This document shows, piece after piece, positions 1 to 6,131 of a DNA stretch of 10,127 nt. The DNA lies in NCBI GenBank assembly GCA_944391895.1, contig CALXVF010000036.1, positions 1 through 10,127 on the forward strand, written 5' to 3'. Made by a program: the position numbers and the translations under genes. The DNA comes from an uncultured Clostridia bacterium (GTDB lineage: Bacteria > Bacillota > Clostridia > TANB77 > CAG-508). The notes beneath the pieces were generated by a model that was not told where the DNA came from, ran no database searches, and was given only the letters and a program-made list of their open reading frames with translations. Numbering within the stretch: position 1 is the first letter of the stretch; the number at the start of each line of letters is the position of its first letter.

Positions 1-1
1 G

Positions 2-64
2 AAAGAAAAGGTAAAAAAAAAAAAGGATATTAGAAAATATAAAAAAATGACTAATACAAAATAA
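2..64 (+). CDS. C-terminal tail of an upstream gene (partial, tentative)
   Basis: One frame is open from the left edge to a TAA at 62-64 and encodes about 20 residues, very rich in lysine (reading KEKVKKKKDIRKYKK and ending MTNTK). A basic tail ending exactly where the terminator stem begins is what the 3' end of a gene usually looks like. A second frame is open to a TAG at 31-33 and could instead be the real one, so the frame is not certain. Nothing in so short a piece identifies the product. Confidence 0.3.
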   Translation, partial: KEKVKKKKDIRKYKKMTNTK

Positions 65-98
65 CAAGAGTAGAATATCTACTTTTGTTATTTTTTTT
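61..98 (+). terminator. Rho-independent terminator of the upstream gene
   Basis: Positions 61-74 pair with 78-91 (14 pairs, one of them G-U) around a three-base ATA loop, and the stem runs into eight consecutive T at 91-98. It separates the upstream gene from the pdaA run, so pdaA probably has its own promoter in 99-158. Confidence 0.85.
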
Positions 99-172
99 GA
101 TTATGGTCCGTCCCAAAACAAAAAATCATATAAATAAAAACTTATCATATAATTACACAGGAGGATAGATAT

Positions 173-1006
173 ATGAGAAACTTTTGCTCTTGGTGTAATG
201 ATGCAATACTTAAAATTATAGTGGTAATTGCATTATTAATGTTTGTTTTATTTGTAATCTTTGTAGCAGGAATTAGTAACAATTTTCAAACTGTAGTAAC
301 AAATAGCGAAGCATTAAGTACAAAGAAAATTCAGTGGGGTATAAAAAGAGGAAAAAATCATGAACAGCCAGATTTAGGTGCAGAGAATATAAGAATAATA
401 AATGAATTTAATGGAATGGCAATGGGAAATGCAGAATCAAAGAAAATATATTTAACATTTGATTTGGGATATGAAGCAGGATATACAGAAAAAATCCTAG
501 ATGTATTAAAAGAAAATAAAGTTCCAGCCACATTCTTTATAACAGGGCAATATGTAAAAACAAGTGGCGATATAATAAAAAGAATGATAGATGAAGGACA
601 TATAGTAGGAAACCATACTAAAAATCATAAAAGTATGCCAGAATGTTCTAATGAAGTAATAAAAGAAGAAGTCATGAGCTTACATAAGGATTTGTATGAA
701 CAATTTAATTATGAAATGAAGTATATAAGACCTCCAAAAGGAGAATACAGTGAGGCGTCAGTAGCATACACTAATACATTAGGGTATACAACGGTTATGT
801 GGTCATTTGCCTATGATGATTGGGAAGAAGACAAACAAGGACGAGAAGATTATGGAAAGAAAAAAATACTAGATAATCTTCATAGTGGAGAGATTATGCT
901 ACTACATGCAACATCAAAAGACAATTGCAACATATTAGATGAAATGATTAAGGAAATAAAGAATCAGGGATATGAATTTAAAAGTATAGATGAATTTGAG
1001 AGGTAA
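173..1006 (+). CDS. pdaA: Polysaccharide deacetylase PdaA, muramic-delta-lactam pathway
   Basis: A 277-residue NodB-type (carbohydrate esterase 4) deacetylase that closely matches the PdaA branch. In Bacillus PdaA removes the acetyl group from peptide-free N-acetylmuramic acid so that muramic-delta-lactam can form in the spore cortex, the mark that germination lytic enzymes need. Residues 13-33 form one hydrophobic segment, a signal anchor, followed by the PdaA-typical stretch WGIKRG (55-60) and the NodB domain from about residue 90. Visible motifs are TFDLGY (95-100; metal-binding Asp97), HTKNH (148-152; metal-binding His148 and His152), RPPKG (186-190) and LLHATS (243-248; His245). TFD-x-GY instead of TFDDG is normal for PdaA. 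Full length, with a strong AGGAGG at 159-164 eight bases before ATG. It leads the run containing yqfC and yqfD, which supports a sporulation role. Confidence 0.92.
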   Translation: MRNFCSWCNDAILKIIVVIALLMFVLFVIFVAGISNNFQTVVTNSEALSTKKIQWGIKRGKNHEQPDLGAENIRIINEFNGMAMGNAESKKIYLTFDLGYEAGYTEKILDVLKENKVPATFFITGQYVKTSGDIIKRMIDEGHIVGNHTKNHKSMPECSNEVIKEEVMSLHKDLYEQFNYEMKYIRPPKGEYSEASVAYTNTLGYTTVMWSFAYDDWEEDKQGREDYGKKKILDNLHSGEIMLLHATSKDNCNILDEMIKEIKNQGYEFKSIDEFER

Positions 1007-1008
1007 AG

Positions 1009-1269
1009 ATGGGAAAGTTCGATAAATTATTTGATATTCCAGAAGAATTAACTTCAGACATTCCAAAGGTAACAATTTTAGGATTTAATAGAATGCTTAT
1101 CGAAAATTATAAATCGGTTTTAGAATACCAAGATTTTTTTATAAGAATAAAAATGAGCACAGGACTTATAAACATAAATGGATTTGAACTACTAATGAAT
1201 GAAATGACAAAAGATGACTTAATAATTACAGGAAATATAGAAAGTGTAGATTTTGAAAAATACGAATAG
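1009..1269 (+). CDS. yqfC: Sporulation protein YqfC (YabP/YqfC family)
   Basis: An 86-residue protein without membrane segment or signal. The pattern IPEELTSDIPKVTILG (10-25), ENYKSVLEY (32-40) and the closing glycine-containing beta strands (LIITGNIESVDFE) fit the YabP/YqfC family, whose members are short beta-rich proteins made in the mother cell during sporulation. The molecular activity of YqfC is not established. The start codon lies two bases after the pdaA stop, and the ribosome site GAGAGG (998-1003) is inside the pdaA end, so the two are translated from one message. The next gene is yqfD, its usual partner in spore formers, which strengthens the call beyond what so short a sequence could give. 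Confidence 0.88.
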   Translation: MGKFDKLFDIPEELTSDIPKVTILGFNRMLIENYKSVLEYQDFFIRIKMSTGLININGFELLMNEMTKDDLIITGNIESVDFEKYE

Positions 1270-1275
1270 AAAGGA
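1270..1275 (+). promoter_or_regulatory. Ribosome binding site that decides the yqfD start
   Basis: AAAGGA ends two bases before a TTG (1278) but eight bases before an in-frame GTG (1284). Only the GTG has normal spacing, so translation of yqfD most likely starts there. Confidence 0.6.
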
Positions 1276-1283
1276 AATTGAAA

Positions 1284-2462
1284 GTGCTATTTAAAATACT
1301 AATTAATTTTTTATTTGGCTATTTAAATATTGAACTAGAAGGATATTACATAGAAAGATTTATTAATACTTGTATTAGTAAAAATATATTTTTGTGGGGA
1401 ATTAAGAGAACAAAATCAACAATACTATTTGCTAATATAGGAGCAGGAGATTTTAAACAAGCAGCAAAAATAGCTAAAAAACATGGTTGTAGAATAAAAA
1501 TAAAAAGCAAAAGTGGATTACCATTTATAGTAAAAAAATATAAGAAAAGAAAAATCTTTTTCATTCTGCTATTTCTAGTTATAATTGGAATTTATACTCT
1601 TTCAAAATTTGTATGGAATATAGAAATTACAGGAAATACAAAAGTAGATTCTAATGAGATTTTAAGTGCCTTAGAAGAAGATGGTCTAAAAGTTGGTGTG
1701 CTTAAAAGCAAAGTTAACACAGATGAAATAATTAACAAAATACGTTATCAAAGGGAAGATATTGCATGGATAGGTATTGAACTAGATGGAACTAATGCAA
1801 TTGTAAAAGTAGTAGAAGCGGATAGTAAGCCAGAGATTATTGATGAAAATGATTATTGCAATATAATTGCTACAAAAGATGCTGTAATAGAAAAGATTAG
1901 TGCACAAAATGGAACTCTAATGGTTAAAGAAGGAGATACAGTAAAAAAAGGAGATGTTTTAATTGCTGGTTGGATGGAAGGAAAGTATACAGGTAAAAAT
2001 TATGTAAATGCAAATGGAGAGGTAAAAGCCAAAGTTACATACTCACAAAGTGAAAAAATAGAGAAAAAAGAAATAAAAAGAGAACAAACAGGAAAAAATG
2101 AAAATAAATATGCAATTAAATTCAATAATTTTAAAATAAATTTGTATAAAACTCTTTCAAAATACGAAATTTATGATACAATGTATACAAATAAAAAAAT
2201 AAAACTATTTTCTAATTTTTATTTACCAATTGAAGTGATAAAATATACCAATTATGAAGTGACTGAAACAGAAATTTCTTACGGAAAAGAGGAAGCTAAA
2301 CTTGAAGGACAAAAAAGAGCAGAAGAAAAATTAAATGAACTAATAGAAGGGGAAATTTCTAAAAAAGACGTAAATATTACAGAATATGAAACATATTATG
2401 ATGTGAAAGTTACTTATGAAGTCATAGAGCAAATAGGAACCAAAGAGAAAATAGGATTTTGA
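1284..2462 (+). CDS. yqfD: Sporulation membrane protein YqfD
   Basis: A 392-residue protein (from GTG 1284) with the YqfD family layout. The opening stretch GYLNIELEGYYIERFINTC (12-30) matches the YqfD N-terminus. A basic patch (KKYKKRK) leads into one membrane segment at about 90-108. After it comes a POTRA-like start (IEITGNTKVDSNEIL), then a segment resembling a lipoyl or barrel-sandwich fold (GTLMVKEGDTVKKGDVLIAGW, about 210-230), then a charged helical C-terminus. YqfD is needed for efficient sporulation in Bacillus and is made in the mother cell under sigma-E; its biochemical function is unknown. It probably sits in the membrane with the C-terminal part outside the cytoplasm. No ATG start is available: TTG at 1278 and GTG at 1284 compete, and ribosome-site spacing favours GTG. 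Confidence 0.9.
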   Translation: MLFKILINFLFGYLNIELEGYYIERFINTCISKNIFLWGIKRTKSTILFANIGAGDFKQAAKIAKKHGCRIKIKSKSGLPFIVKKYKKRKIFFILLFLVIIGIYTLSKFVWNIEITGNTKVDSNEILSALEEDGLKVGVLKSKVNTDEIINKIRYQREDIAWIGIELDGTNAIVKVVEADSKPEIIDENDYCNIIATKDAVIEKISAQNGTLMVKEGDTVKKGDVLIAGWMEGKYTGKNYVNANGEVKAKVTYSQSEKIEKKEIKREQTGKNENKYAIKFNNFKINLYKTLSKYEIYDTMYTNKKIKLFSNFYLPIEVIKYTNYEVTETEISYGKEEAKLEGQKRAEEKLNELIEGEISKKDVNITEYETYYDVKVTYEVIEQIGTKEKIGF

Positions 2463-2469
2463 AAGGTGG
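2462..2469 (+). promoter_or_regulatory. Ribosome binding site that decides the start of the 405-residue gene
   Basis: AAAGGTGG lies five bases before ATG 2475. A longer in-frame start, GTG at 2466, falls inside this site and would have no ribosome site of its own, so ATG 2475 is preferred. Confidence 0.65.
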
Positions 2470-2474
2470 TATAT

Positions 2475-3692
2475 ATGGAAGCAAGAGAAAAAAGTTTAAG
2501 AATTTATGATACAAAAAGAACATTTTTTTCAAAATTAAGTAGTACATTTACGAAAATATTAACTCCTACGAAAGCAGGAATAAATAATTTATTAATAGGT
2601 ATGAAAAGAAGCTCAGTGCTAAAAAGCTATACACAAAGTATAGAATGCAAGGAAGAAGAAAAAAAGGATGCTGCAAATAAAAAATTTGAAGAAAGCTATT
2701 CTTTATATTTAGAAGCAATAGATCAACTAGTAATAGATACAATATATAAAAGAGTAAAAACAAATGCAGCAACAGATTTTGAAAAAGATGCTCTTTCTAA
2801 ATATTATAATGTAATTCATTTAAAAGAAAATGATGAATTAGAATATAAACTTAGAAAACAAAAATACTTGTTAGAATTAGATTACAATAATGTAAAAGAA
2901 ATGAAAAAGCAAAAATTGCAAGATTCATATAATGAACTATATTTATATGAAATGGAACAAATCTTTAAAAGACTTCTAAAACATTACTCAATGAAGTTAT
3001 CTGAAAGATTAACACCAATTCAAAAAGAAGAAATGTATGATAAAATATTTGATACATTAGAGGATTACATAACAAATATTTTACCATTAAAAGAAGTGAC
3101 AGATCCAGAACTTATAAAACAATGTAGCTTATTTGAAACATATGAAGTAGGAAAACTTGATCAAGTAGATATGTTAGATAAAAGAATGATTCTTTTAGGA
3201 ATAAGCAGAAAGCTATTTGTTCACAGCTTACCTTTAATTGTAGCTGAAAAATGTTATATAAAACTATTAAGAGACACTAGAAACTTAATAGTGGATACTA
3301 AAATACCAAGAAAAAGAGAAAATGCATATCAATTATTATTAAGAATGTTTGAACAATATAATAATAAACTTTTAGCAGTAAAAATATATTGGGACAAGCC
3401 AGAACAAAAGAATGAATACATGAAATTCTCAGAAAAATGTAAGGCATTAGAAGCAACTAGAGAAAATGGACTTAAAAATTATGAAATAAATAAACAAATT
3501 CTTTACATTAGAGAAGATATGCGAAAACTTGAAAAATATAATGACAAATATTTTAGAATATTACAATACTATAGAAATAGATTAGTAAATTTAGGAGACA
3601 TGAGAGCTGTAAAAAATTCATGTAAAACAGGAAGATATAAAGTCATGAAAGATAGAGTAAGGAAGGGAATAATTGATGGAGCAGCATGCTGA
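2475..3692 (+). CDS. Unrecognised helical, lysine-rich cytoplasmic protein in the phoH position
   Basis: A 405-residue protein that I do not recognise. It has no signal peptide, no membrane segment and no nucleotide-binding P-loop or obvious metal motif. It is predicted almost entirely helical and strongly charged, with coiled-coil-like stretches at about 58-75 (KEEEKKDAANKKFEES) and 112-165 (many Lys, Glu, Leu), and an N-terminal basic, mildly hydrophobic part (FFSKLSSTFTKILTPTKAGI, about 17-36). Cysteines are few. In many Firmicutes the gene between yqfD and ybeY is phoH, a P-loop ATPase of about 320 residues; this protein has none of its motifs. Codon use and AT content look like the neighbours, so recent transfer is not suggested. 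It begins 12 bases after yqfD, and its last 17 bases overlap ybeY, so it is cotranscribed and probably translationally coupled. A structural or scaffold role is possible, but that is a guess. Confidence 0.85.
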   Translation: MEAREKSLRIYDTKRTFFSKLSSTFTKILTPTKAGINNLLIGMKRSSVLKSYTQSIECKEEEKKDAANKKFEESYSLYLEAIDQLVIDTIYKRVKTNAATDFEKDALSKYYNVIHLKENDELEYKLRKQKYLLELDYNNVKEMKKQKLQDSYNELYLYEMEQIFKRLLKHYSMKLSERLTPIQKEEMYDKIFDTLEDYITNILPLKEVTDPELIKQCSLFETYEVGKLDQVDMLDKRMILLGISRKLFVHSLPLIVAEKCYIKLLRDTRNLIVDTKIPRKRENAYQLLLRMFEQYNNKLLAVKIYWDKPEQKNEYMKFSEKCKALEATRENGLKNYEINKQILYIREDMRKLEKYNDKYFRILQYYRNRLVNLGDMRAVKNSCKTGRYKVMKDRVRKGIIDGAAC

Positions 3693-4158
3693 GATTCAGT
3701 ATAATGGAATATCTGAAAATAAGGAATATGAAGAAATAATAAATAAAGTATTAAATGAATGTTTCAAAAATGAAGGATTAACAAAGTTAAAGTTATACAT
3801 AAGTATAACTTTAACGGTTCCAGATGAAATACAAAAAATAAATAAAGAATATAGAAACATAGATAAACCAACAGATGTATTATCTTTCCCTATGTTCCAA
3901 AAAGAGGAATTAGAAGAATTAATTCAAAGCGATTATCCTGTAGAGGATGTTTTAGGGGATATAATAATATCAATTCCTAAGGTAGAAGAACAAGCAGTAG
4001 AATATGGTCATAGCTTTGAAAGAGAACTAGCATATATGGTTGTTCATGGATTTTATCATCTAATGGGATATGACCATATGAACGACAATGATAAAAAAGA
4101 AATGAGAAAGAAGGAGGACGAAATCCTAAATAAATTGCATATAACAAGGGGAGAATAG
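3676..4158 (+). CDS. ybeY: Endoribonuclease YbeY, rRNA maturation factor
   Basis: A 160-residue single-domain zinc protein of the UPF0054 family. YbeY acts in 16S rRNA 3'-end maturation and ribosome quality control in the cytoplasm. The diagnostic zinc motif is at 124-134, HGFYHLMGYDH, with His124, His128 and His134 as ligands. The other conserved block, NKEYRNIDKPTDVLSFPM (56-73), is intact, as is the VLGDIIIS strand (92-99). Length is normal for the family. ATG 3676 is chosen over the adjacent TTG at 3673, with GGAAGGGA at 3661-3668 serving as ribosome site inside the preceding gene. The first 17 bases overlap the end of that gene in another frame. In the usual order it precedes dgkA and era, as here. 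Confidence 0.95.
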   Translation: MEQHAEIQYNGISENKEYEEIINKVLNECFKNEGLTKLKLYISITLTVPDEIQKINKEYRNIDKPTDVLSFPMFQKEELEELIQSDYPVEDVLGDIIISIPKVEEQAVEYGHSFERELAYMVVHGFYHLMGYDHMNDNDKKEMRKKEDEILNKLHITRGE

Positions 4159-4162
4159 GTAT

Positions 4163-4906
4163 ATGAAAAAAAAGGATGAAAGACTCTATAATCACAATTT
4201 TATAGAAGCATGTAACAATGCAGTAAATGGTATAGTGTATGCTGCAACAACACAGAGTAATATTAAAAAGCAGTTAATCATAGGTGTAATAGTAATGATA
4301 CTAAGCCTATTTTATAATTTTACTACAGCCGAATTTCTATGCCTTACTTTTGCTGTATTTTTTGTAATATTTGCTGAAATGATAAATACTGCTATAGAAA
4401 CAGTTGTGGATTTGTATGTTGATACATATCATCCTAAAGCTAAAATAGCAAAAGATGTGGCAGCAGGAGCAGTAGTTCTTGCTGCTTGCAATGATATAGT
4501 AGTAGCGTATTTTCTATTCTTTAGAGAAACGGAACTTACACAAATGGGACAGAGCTTATTTAGTCAAATGATTGCCTCGCCTACACATTTAGCATTTGTA
4601 GGAATTATACTAACAGTAATAGGAATAATTGCAGTAAAAGCAGCGTCTAATTATAGAAAACAAAAAAATCCAACCAAGGATGTGTTTATCCCGAGTGGGC
4701 AAACAGCTATTGCATTTGCAATTTTAACTGCAATTTGGATAAACACTCAAGACCCAGTAGTATTTTGCTTAAGCTTAGCACTATCAATATTAATTGCAGG
4801 AAATAGATTAAATGATACAAGAAACTTAGGTGAAGTGGTATTTGGAGCATTTATGGGACCATTAATAGTAATATTAATATATGGTTTAACAATTTTTAGA
4901 ATATAA
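4163..4906 (+). CDS. dgkA: Diacylglycerol/undecaprenol kinase fused to a degenerate PAP2-like domain
   Basis: A 247-residue membrane protein. Residues 1-120 form a DgkA-type kinase with three hydrophobic helices (about 36-52, 55-72, 100-120) and the catalytic signature EMINTAIETVVDL (72-84) followed by HPKAKIAKDVAAGAV (90-104). In Gram-positive bacteria such enzymes mainly phosphorylate undecaprenol with ATP, recycling the lipid carrier for wall synthesis. Residues 140-247 resemble a PAP2 lipid phosphatase with three or four more helices, a fusion known in Clostridia. Here the PSGH motif reads PSGQ (177-180) and the SRxxxxxH motif reads N214-R215-...-N221, so both catalytic histidines are missing, as is the KxxxxxxRP motif. 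Phosphatase activity is therefore unlikely while kinase residues are kept. Ribosome site AAGGGGAG at 4146-4153 lies in the ybeY end. Confidence 0.9.
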   Translation: MKKKDERLYNHNFIEACNNAVNGIVYAATTQSNIKKQLIIGVIVMILSLFYNFTTAEFLCLTFAVFFVIFAEMINTAIETVVDLYVDTYHPKAKIAKDVAAGAVVLAACNDIVVAYFLFFRETELTQMGQSLFSQMIASPTHLAFVGIILTVIGIIAVKAASNYRKQKNPTKDVFIPSGQTAIAFAILTAIWINTQDPVVFCLSLALSILIAGNRLNDTRNLGEVVFGAFMGPLIVILIYGLTIFRI

Positions 4907-4920
4907 AATGGGAGAAACGT

Positions 4921-5979
4921 ATGAAGAAGAAAGTCATTTTAACAATAGTTATTATATTATGTGTTATTGCAATAGCAGCATGTTGTGCGATATTATATAT
5001 AAAAGGAACAACTGGAAATAATACAACATTTTTAGGAACAGAGGTTGTAAACGAAGAACAAAATCAAAATACAATTGTTGCAGAAATGCCAACAGTTCAA
5101 ATATATAAAGGAGACCAAAGACCTATAGCAGTAATGATAGACAATAACATAGATGCACTTCCACAAGCAGGATTAAATGATGCATATATGGTATATGAAA
5201 TAATTGTAGAAGGTGGAGAATCTAGATTAATGGCTTTATTTAAAGGAGCTAATTTGGAAAGAATAGGGCCAGTAAGAAGTTCAAGACATTATTTCCTAGA
5301 CTATGCTTTAGAAAATGATGCTATATATGTTCACTATGGTTGGAGTCCTCAAGCTCAGTCAGATATAAGAACTTTAGGTGTAAATAATATAAATGGTATA
5401 TCTGAAACTACAAAAGAATTTTGGAGAGTAAAAGAAAAGAGATCTCCTCATAATGTTGCAACATCAACAGAAAAAATCTTAGAAATAGCAAATGATAAAG
5501 GATATAGAACTACTTCATCATCTGAAAGTGTTTTAAATTATGTTACAGAGGAAGTGGATTTAGAAAATGGAACTGTAGCAGACACAGTAACAATTCCATA
5601 TTCACAATCAAATGTAGTTAAATGGGAATATAATAGTGAAACAAAAAGATATACTAGATATTCAAGAAACAAAAAACAAACAGATTGGACAACAGGAGAA
5701 GATGTAACAGCAAAAAATATAATAATAGAATTTATTGCAAATAGCACATTGAATGATGGAGAAAATAAAGGTAGACAAACTATGAATACAACTGGAACTA
5801 AAGATGGATACTATATTACAAATGGAAAGGCTATACCAATAAAATGTGAAAAAGTTTCAAGAAGTTCAAAAACAGTATATAAAGATTTAGATGGGAATGA
5901 AATAGATGTAAATGATGGAAATACATTTATGCAAATTTGCCCAATAAATGCTAATGTAAAAATTGAAGCAAATGTGTAA
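4921..5979 (+). CDS. DUF3048 (YerB-like) membrane-anchored extracytoplasmic protein
   Basis: A 352-residue protein with the two DUF3048 parts of the YerB family. The N-terminal part (about 60-205) carries the conserved run RPIAVMIDNN (67-76), the GLNDAYMVYEIIVEGG block (84-99), SRLMALF (101-107), IGPVRSSRHYF (115-125) and HYGWSP (138-143). The C-terminal part (about 225-345) ends with CPINANVKI. The family's function is unknown; YerB of Bacillus is a lipoprotein. Residues 5-27 are hydrophobic. IAAC (18-21) would satisfy a lipobox, but hydrophobic residues continue after the cysteine, so an uncleaved membrane anchor is equally possible. The body lies outside the membrane. GGGAG at 4910-4914, six bases before ATG, is the ribosome site. 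Its place between dgkA and era is not part of the usual era cluster. Confidence 0.88.
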   Translation: MKKKVILTIVIILCVIAIAACCAILYIKGTTGNNTTFLGTEVVNEEQNQNTIVAEMPTVQIYKGDQRPIAVMIDNNIDALPQAGLNDAYMVYEIIVEGGESRLMALFKGANLERIGPVRSSRHYFLDYALENDAIYVHYGWSPQAQSDIRTLGVNNINGISETTKEFWRVKEKRSPHNVATSTEKILEIANDKGYRTTSSSESVLNYVTEEVDLENGTVADTVTIPYSQSNVVKWEYNSETKRYTRYSRNKKQTDWTTGEDVTAKNIIIEFIANSTLNDGENKGRQTMNTTGTKDGYYITNGKAIPIKCEKVSRSSKTVYKDLDGNEIDVNDGNTFMQICPINANVKIEANV

Positions 5980-5993
5980 AATGTGAATCAACA

Positions 5994-6018
5994 ATTCGTA
6001 ACAGTTATGAATAATTTT
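5994..6018 (+). terminator. Weak AT-rich hairpin after the DUF3048 gene
   Basis: Positions 5994-6001 pair with 6005-6012 (8 pairs, one G-U) around a CAG loop, followed by AATTTT. The stem has almost no G-C pairs and the T run is short, so this would be a leaky terminator at best. Confidence 0.25.
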
Positions 6019-6020
6019 AA

Positions 6021-6107
6021 ATTGTATATTCGAAAATTTTTTGTTTCTTGCTGTCGGACAAAAAGTCTTCCAAACTGCGCGAAACTGCAAGAACTTGAAT
6101 ATACAAT
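6021..6107. repeat. Interrupted inverted repeat or hairpin upstream of era
   Basis: The outer arms 6021-6033 and 6095-6107 pair over 13 positions (one G-U; core ATTGTATATTC against GAATATACAAT). An inner arm 6045-6051 (TTCTTGC) pairs with 6087-6093 (GCAAGAA). Between the two stems the left side has an 11-base bulge. The central loop (6052-6086) is markedly richer in G and C than the rest of the gap. No T run follows on the + strand, so it is not an ordinary terminator. It may be a structured leader, a small palindromic mobile repeat or an operator overlapping the era promoter. Confidence 0.55.
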
Positions 6108-6117
6108 ATAATATAAT
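6107..6117 (+). promoter_or_regulatory. Possible -10 region for era
   Basis: Two perfect TATAAT hexamers overlap at 6107-6112 and 6112-6117. Neither has a recognisable TTGACA-like box 16-18 bases upstream (6083-6094). The site abuts the right arm of the inverted repeat. A TATAAT match in sequence this AT-rich is weak evidence alone; its place 15-25 bases before era is the main support. Confidence 0.3.
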
Positions 6118-6131
6118 TTAGAAAGGATATA

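Noticed and set aside
126..153. Possible promoter of pdaA: TATAAT at 148-153, also readable as a sigma-E-like pair TCATATA (126-132) and CATATAAT (146-153) 13 bases apart.
   Set aside because: Transcription would start near 160, inside the AGGAGG ribosome site at 159-164, leaving no usable leader. No TTGACA-like box is present either. The true promoter must be elsewhere in the gap or of a type I cannot see.
3676..3692. Overlap of the unknown gene with ybeY as a possible frameshift or gene fusion.
   Set aside because: Both proteins have sensible ends: YbeY is full length from ATG 3676 with a ribosome site, and the upstream frame ends in its own TGA. It is an ordinary translational overlap.
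4253..4261. Gln at residue 31 of the DgkA domain (TQSN) as loss of a catalytic glutamate (often ERN in Bacillus).
   Set aside because: As far as I recall, Gln at this position is common in clostridial DgkA proteins of this fused type, so it is probably family-typical and not a defect.
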